Part shown: piece by piece, positions 41,344-44,927 of the stretch
Layout of the letters: each line of letters starts with the position of its first letter
Position numbering within the stretch: position 1 is the stretch's first letter
Source: a bacterium TMED88
Lineage (GTDB): Bacteria; Myxococcota_A; UBA9160; UBA4427
Length of the DNA stretch: 44,927 nucleotides
Direction: 5' to 3'
Assembly (NCBI GenBank): GCA_002171515.1
Contig: NHEP01000129.1
Location: forward strand, 1 to 44,927
The notes under the pieces: model-generated
Told to the model about the DNA's origin: nothing
What the model saw: the letters and a program-made list of their open reading frames with translations, nothing else
The model's database searches: none
Program-made: the position numbers and the translations under genes

Positions 41344-42423
41344 GTGAAACGAACGCCGAACTCGCGAAAGCTCAAAGGATCCAGGCGAAGCCACCCGCTT
41401 TCGTGGGCAGTCGCGCTGCTCGGCATTGGGCTCAGCGGGGGCTGCGAAAACGGTGCAGGAACGCTGATGGCCGCGAAGTCGGAGGCGCCCTCCTTAACCG
41501 CCGCGACCGTGGACAATCATACGATCACCCTGACGGAAGTGGATGAACGGATTCAGCAAGCCCTCTTTTACGAAGCCTTCGGCGATGATCCAGCCACTCT
41601 CTACGAGGCGCGCCAGGAGGCCGTTGATGACTTGGTGGGAGAATACCTGCTCGAACAAGCCGCCTCGGCCGGAGGTCAAACGCCCGAAGCTTGGCTCGAC
41701 GATTCACTGACCGAGCTTCCGCCGGTGAGTCAACAGGAGATTGTGGCGCTCTTCGAAGAAGCACGGGACCGCCTGCCGCCTGAAGCGCAAGTCGAGGACT
41801 ACGAAGAACCTCTCCGCGCTTTTCTCGCGGGGCAACGCATCGGAACGATTTTGGAGGGACTGAGAGAAGGCGCCGAAATCCAGGTTTCCCTCCCACGCCA
41901 ACGCACTCAAATTGAAGCGGTGGGGCCTAGCCTCGGGCCCGCCTCCGCTCCGGTCACCCTCGTCGAGTTCAGCGACTTCCAATGCCCCTTTTGTGCGAGA
42001 GCGGTTCCCACCCTGAAGGCGCTCCGGGAGAAATATCCCGATGAGCTCCGCGTGGTGTATCGACATATGCCGCTGGATTTCCACCCCTACGCCCGACCTG
42101 CTGCCCTTGCGGCGACCTGTGCCGACGCCCAGGGTCAATTCTGGCCTTACCACGATCGACTTTTTGAGCAGCAGCAGGCCCTCGCCCCCGAAGACCTCGT
42201 TGCCCATGCGGAAGCCATCGGCTTGAAGAACGAGATTTTTCAGACCTGCCTCGAAGCCGCCGAAACGGCCGCCACCGTGGACGCAGATCAGCGAGCCGCC
42301 GAGGCCGTGGGAGCGACGGGCACACCCGCCTTTTTCATTAATGGCATTTTCCTCAGCGGCGCCCAGCCCCTCGAAGTCTTCGAAGCGGTCATCGACGAAG
42401 AACTCCAACGGAATCAGCTGTAG
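41344..42423 (+). CDS. Exported DsbA-type thiol oxidoreductase with N-terminal helical domain
   Basis: 359 residues from GTG 41344, chosen because AAGAGGAA lies upstream with about 9 nt spacing; ATG 41305 is the alternative. N-terminal hydrophobic segment AVALLGIGLSGGC could be a lipoprotein signal with Cys34, although SGGC is not a perfect lipobox. Residues about 45-165 are a helical SurA/PpiC-like N-domain (ERIQQALFYEAFGDDP). Residues 200-350 are a thioredoxin/DsbA domain with CPFC (Cys214, Cys217), HMPLDFHPYARPAALAATC and the cis-Pro in GATGTPAFFING. It probably forms or repairs disulfides in the periplasm. Single gene, convergent with the next. Confidence 0.86.
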   Translation: MKRTPNSRKLKGSRRSHPLSWAVALLGIGLSGGCENGAGTLMAAKSEAPSLTAATVDNHTITLTEVDERIQQALFYEAFGDDPATLYEARQEAVDDLVGEYLLEQAASAGGQTPEAWLDDSLTELPPVSQQEIVALFEEARDRLPPEAQVEDYEEPLRAFLAGQRIGTILEGLREGAEIQVSLPRQRTQIEAVGPSLGPASAPVTLVEFSDFQCPFCARAVPTLKALREKYPDELRVVYRHMPLDFHPYARPAALAATCADAQGQFWPYHDRLFEQQQALAPEDLVAHAEAIGLKNEIFQTCLEAAETAATVDADQRAAEAVGATGTPAFFINGIFLSGAQPLEVFEAVIDEELQRNQL

Positions 42424-42440
42424 ATGAGAACGAGGAGCCG

Positions 42441-43811
42441 TTAGGCGCCCCCCAATTCGGCCACCCTCGCCAACATGCGATCCCGTTCGGCCTCCATTTG
42501 GTCTTGGCTGTCCGCTTCCAGGTTGAGCCGGAGCACTGGCTCGGTATTGGAAGGGCGCAGATTGAACCACCAATCCTCATATCGGATTAATAAACCGTCG
42601 AGCCTCGAAACAAACGGAGCCTCCCCGTGCTCCTCGGCAATCTGGTCGATCACAGCCTGTGGATCCTCAACCTTTCGATTGATTTCACCGCTGGCATGAT
42701 ACCGACGGAGGGGATCAACAATTTCGGAGAGCGGTCGGCCCTCAGCCGCCAGAACGTCGACCAGGGCCACCAGCGCGGCCACGCCATCATCCGCAATCAA
42801 ACCCGAGGCAAAGCGAAAGTAGGTATGCCCCGAGAGTTCCCCGGCGAAGATGGCTCCGTTCTCTCTCATCTGCGCCTTGACAAAGGAGTGCCCAACCCGG
42901 CACATCTCGGCCGTCCCGCCGGCGGCCTCAATTTCTTCGGCCACGGCTCGACTCGACCGTAGGTCGTAGAGAACCCGACCTCCCGGATGCTGGGCCAGCT
43001 GATAGCGAGCCATGACACCGGTCATCAAATCCGAGGCAATGGGCCGCCCCTGCTCATCAACGAATACAGCCCGATCCGCATCGCCATCAAACGCAACACC
43101 GAAATCTGCGCCCACCCTCCGCACGGCTTCTGAAACCTCCCGAAGATTCTCAACCTTCAGCGGGTCCGCCTCATGGTTCGGGAAGCGACCATCCGGCTCA
43201 AAATAAAGCCGTTCAACCGTGAGAGGCAAAGCCTCCAGGACGGGCGCAAGGGGAACACTCGCCATCCCATTCCCACAGTCGATCGCCACTTTCAGCGGGG
43301 GGCATTCTTGACCGACGCTCAGCGCATGTCTTGCATATCCCTCAACCACATTGCCTTCTGACAGAACACCCCGCTTCGCAGCCGGCGGATCCGAGGCGCA
43401 ACCGGATTTCACCCACTCTTCGATCTCACGCAGGCCACTGGCTTCACCTATGGGAATCGCCTGTTCCCTGCAGATTTTAAAACCGTTGTACTCGCCCGGG
43501 TTATGGGACGCCGTGACCATGATGCCCCCATCGGCCCCCGAATCGGCCACCGCGTAATAGACCATTGGGGTCGCCACGAGACCGATGTGCTCCACCGCAA
43601 CGCCTTCGTCGGCGATTCCTCGAATCAAAGCGTCACAAAGCTGAGGCGAGTGGGTCCGCGCATCTTGACCCACAACCAGCCTCCGCCCTCCGATAAAGCG
43701 AGCCGTTGCTCGCCCCACCGCGTAGGCGAGCTCTTCGTTGAGCTGATCCGGGACCGTTCCTCGAATATCGTATGCCTTGAAAACCGCCAAAGCCGCCTCC
43801 CTGCCTTGCAT
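42441..43811 (-). CDS. Phosphomannomutase/phosphoglucomutase (AlgC/ManB type)
   Basis: 456 residues. Interconverts hexose-1- and hexose-6-phosphates, feeding sugar-nucleotide, LPS and glycogen routes. Motifs: KAYDIRGTVPDQL at the N-terminus, the phosphoserine loop TASHNP with Ser102, the metal loop DGDADR (242-247), GELSGHTYFR (sugar specificity GEMSGH-type) and the phosphate-binding RPSNTEPVLRLNLEAD at the end. Complete. Divergent from tatA. Substrate (mannose, glucose or both) is not decided by sequence; GELSGH is common to PMM/PGM enzymes. Confidence 0.95.
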   Translation of the reverse strand: MQGREAALAVFKAYDIRGTVPDQLNEELAYAVGRATARFIGGRRLVVGQDARTHSPQLCDALIRGIADEGVAVEHIGLVATPMVYYAVADSGADGGIMVTASHNPGEYNGFKICREQAIPIGEASGLREIEEWVKSGCASDPPAAKRGVLSEGNVVEGYARHALSVGQECPPLKVAIDCGNGMASVPLAPVLEALPLTVERLYFEPDGRFPNHEADPLKVENLREVSEAVRRVGADFGVAFDGDADRAVFVDEQGRPIASDLMTGVMARYQLAQHPGGRVLYDLRSSRAVAEEIEAAGGTAEMCRVGHSFVKAQMRENGAIFAGELSGHTYFRFASGLIADDGVAALVALVDVLAAEGRPLSEIVDPLRRYHASGEINRKVEDPQAVIDQIAEEHGEAPFVSRLDGLLIRYEDWWFNLRPSNTEPVLRLNLEADSQDQMEAERDRMLARVAELGGA

Positions 43812-43850
43812 GATAAAAAGGTGTGCCCCTGGGGCATATCTTGGTGCCGC

Positions 43851-43880
43851 TTGACCTATCCTCGCTGTGGCGGCACCTTA
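43851..43880 (+). promoter_or_regulatory. Candidate tatA promoter
   Basis: TTGACC (43851-43856) with CACCTT after 17 nt or ACCTTA after 18 nt (43874-43880). -35 good, -10 weak. It lies about 77 bp before tatA in the divergent gap. Confidence 0.3.
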
Positions 43881-43956
43881 CCGTGGACGTCTTAATTGAT
43901 CACCGCAACCCGCGGAGCCTCAACATCGGCGCCCGGGCGCGCAACGAAAGGCCGCC

Positions 43957-44178
43957 ATGTTTGGATTGGGTGCGACTGAACTCGCTATCATTCTTGTGAT
44001 TGTGGTGATCCTCTTCGGAGCACGCAGACTACCTGAAATCGGATCTGGCGTCGGAAAGGCGATCAAGAATTTCAAAGCGGGGGTTACAGACAGCGAGATC
44101 GACGTGACGCCCGAGCAGGAATCGGTCTCAGACCAAGCCGCCGGCGACGGAAAGAAATCGCCGCCGTCCGAGGCCTGA
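43957..44178 (+). CDS. tatA: TatA, twin-arginine translocase pore subunit
   Basis: 73 residues. MFGLGATELAIILVIVVILF is the single N-terminal membrane helix, followed by the hinge GARRLPEIGSGVGKAIKNFK and an amphipathic helix, then an acidic tail (DSEIDVTPEQESVSD). Plan and length match TatA. TatB/TatC are not present in the window. AAAGG lies 6-10 nt upstream of the ATG. Convergent with the last gene. Confidence 0.95.
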   Translation: MFGLGATELAIILVIVVILFGARRLPEIGSGVGKAIKNFKAGVTDSEIDVTPEQESVSDQAAGDGKKSPPSEA

Positions 44179-44208
44179 CGCCGCCCAAGTGATCCAAGGT
44201 TCAGAGGG

Positions 44209-44927
44209 TCAGGACCGATCGCTCGGCCACTCTGAGCCTTTCGGGAGCCCGCTCGGTTGATCCGTCGGCTCCCGCCAAGCCGGCCGGAGATGAGGCACCC
44301 ATTCGAACTCCGCCCCGATCGCTTGCTCCGGCACGCCCTCGATCACCGCTTCGACTTCGAAAGGTTCCGTGCTTCGCACCCAAGGTCCAAGCGCCTCCTC
44401 CTGATTCAATGCGCGGGCCTCGCTCAACGCCGACGGCGTGCCCTCTCTGATAAGGAATTCAGACAGCGGACGACCCAGCGCTTGAGCAGGAATGGCCACC
44501 GGTTGACCGTTGCGGTCAGTCAAGGTGACCCGGAGCGAACCAGCATGGGCATGCGGGTTGGCGGCCCCTTCTGCCAAAAGGGCCCGAATCCGCAATCGCC
44601 AATCACCCCGAGCAGTCTCTACCCAGCTCGGCGTGACCTCGTGAATCCGAAAGGGCGCACCGGGTACAGCCCAGCCGGCTTGTCCCCCGTGAAACCCTTG
44701 AGGCCAAAGTCCGGCTCCCAGGACCACGGCCATCAAAGCCAGCGTGAGACTCCACCCGATCAACCGACCGGTCCAAATCCAGCCGCGAGAAAGGCTCCGC
44801 GCAACCGGACCATCGATCACCTTGACGTCTAAAGTGGATCCGGCGCCCCACTGAAACTCTCCCGCCACAGGCTCCAAGTCGGATACGGGATCAGGAGCCT
44901 GTTTCGACTTCAAAGGAAGACGAGCCA
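44209..44927 (-). CDS. DUF3426-like membrane protein, N-terminus cut by window edge
   Basis: At least 234 residues; the frame remains open to the right edge (44927) with no stop, and the first start codon seen is only a TTG at 44913, so the true N-terminus is probably outside. One membrane segment (LIGWSLTLALMAVVLGAGLW, about residue 52) follows a short cytoplasmic part. The periplasmic region has WRLRIRALLAEGAANPHAHA and VRVTLTDRNGQPV-like (read LRVTLTDRNGQPVA) strands typical of DUF3426 (the C-terminal domain of MJ0042 zinc-ribbon proteins). The zinc ribbon would lie upstream. Function unknown. Confidence 0.65.
   Translation of the reverse strand, partial: ARLPLKSKQAPDPVSDLEPVAGEFQWGAGSTLDVKVIDGPVARSLSRGWIWTGRLIGWSLTLALMAVVLGAGLWPQGFHGGQAGWAVPGAPFRIHEVTPSWVETARGDWRLRIRALLAEGAANPHAHAGSLRVTLTDRNGQPVAIPAQALGRPLSEFLIREGTPSALSEARALNQEEALGPWVRSTEPFEVEAVIEGVPEQAIGAEFEWVPHLRPAWREPTDQPSGLPKGSEWPSDRS

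Overview
The window is GC-rich, gene-dense DNA from a Gram-negative bacterium. It carries system I cytochrome c maturation genes, TatA, a PlsB-type acyltransferase, a periplasmic LysM lytic transglycosylase and an ECF sigma factor. Gene content and style (Cys-type CcmE, a Zn-ribbon protein inside the ccm operon, a stand-alone biotin carrier, MoxR/VWA genes, an F420 operon) suggest a lineage of the former Deltaproteobacteria (Myxococcota-, Binatota- or UBA9160-like). That placement is an inference; there is no rRNA in the window to test it.

Layout. 1-175: 3' tail of a tyrosine recombinase, convergent with a propeller-type exported protein (186-1748) whose C-terminus looks cut short. 1875-4795: a small exported protein and then cofD-cofC-cofE, a coenzyme F420 operon with stop/start overlaps. 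4984-7165: a small exported protein, engB and a PLP aminotransferase. 7255-14127: promoter and ccm operon, ccmE-ccmF-(Zn-ribbon protein)-ccmA-ccmB-ccmC-ccmD, with a 33-aa ccmD on a GTG start. 14128-14718: a gap without a recognisable gene. 14719-17141: a Zn-finger-like hypothetical protein, a terminator, and hisI-hisG-nudix on the minus strand. 17241-22303: PlsB-like acyltransferase, an SDR oxidoreductase, a GNAT and a biotin carrier, all minus. 22500-26403: ffh (TTG start), a terminator and an MltD-like transglycosylase. 26391-35038: minus-strand genes for a PPP-type phosphatase, RlmN, TrmB, an SppA-like peptidase, a VWA protein, a MoxR ATPase and a 2-phosphoglycerate-kinase-like protein with ATP-cones.

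35460-38657 is the most unusual block: a MerR regulator, a ParA ATPase fused to a C-terminal AMPK/CBM48-type glycogen-binding domain, a MinD-like protein without a P-loop, and a small protein resembling a degenerate nuclease fold. It may be an undescribed ParA-type positioning or regulatory system directed at an alpha-glucan such as glycogen. After it come an inverted repeat and an ECF sigma factor, an alpha/beta-hydrolase-like protein lacking the nucleophile serine and probably leaderless, an EI24/CysZ-like membrane protein, a DsbA-type thiol oxidoreductase, a phosphomannomutase/phosphoglucomutase, TatA, and a DUF3426-like protein cut by the right edge.

Most of the window is ordinary core metabolism and envelope biology: F420, haem delivery to c-type cytochromes, histidine synthesis, phospholipid synthesis, SRP targeting and RNA modification. 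No tRNA, rRNA, CRISPR array or complete mobile element was seen.
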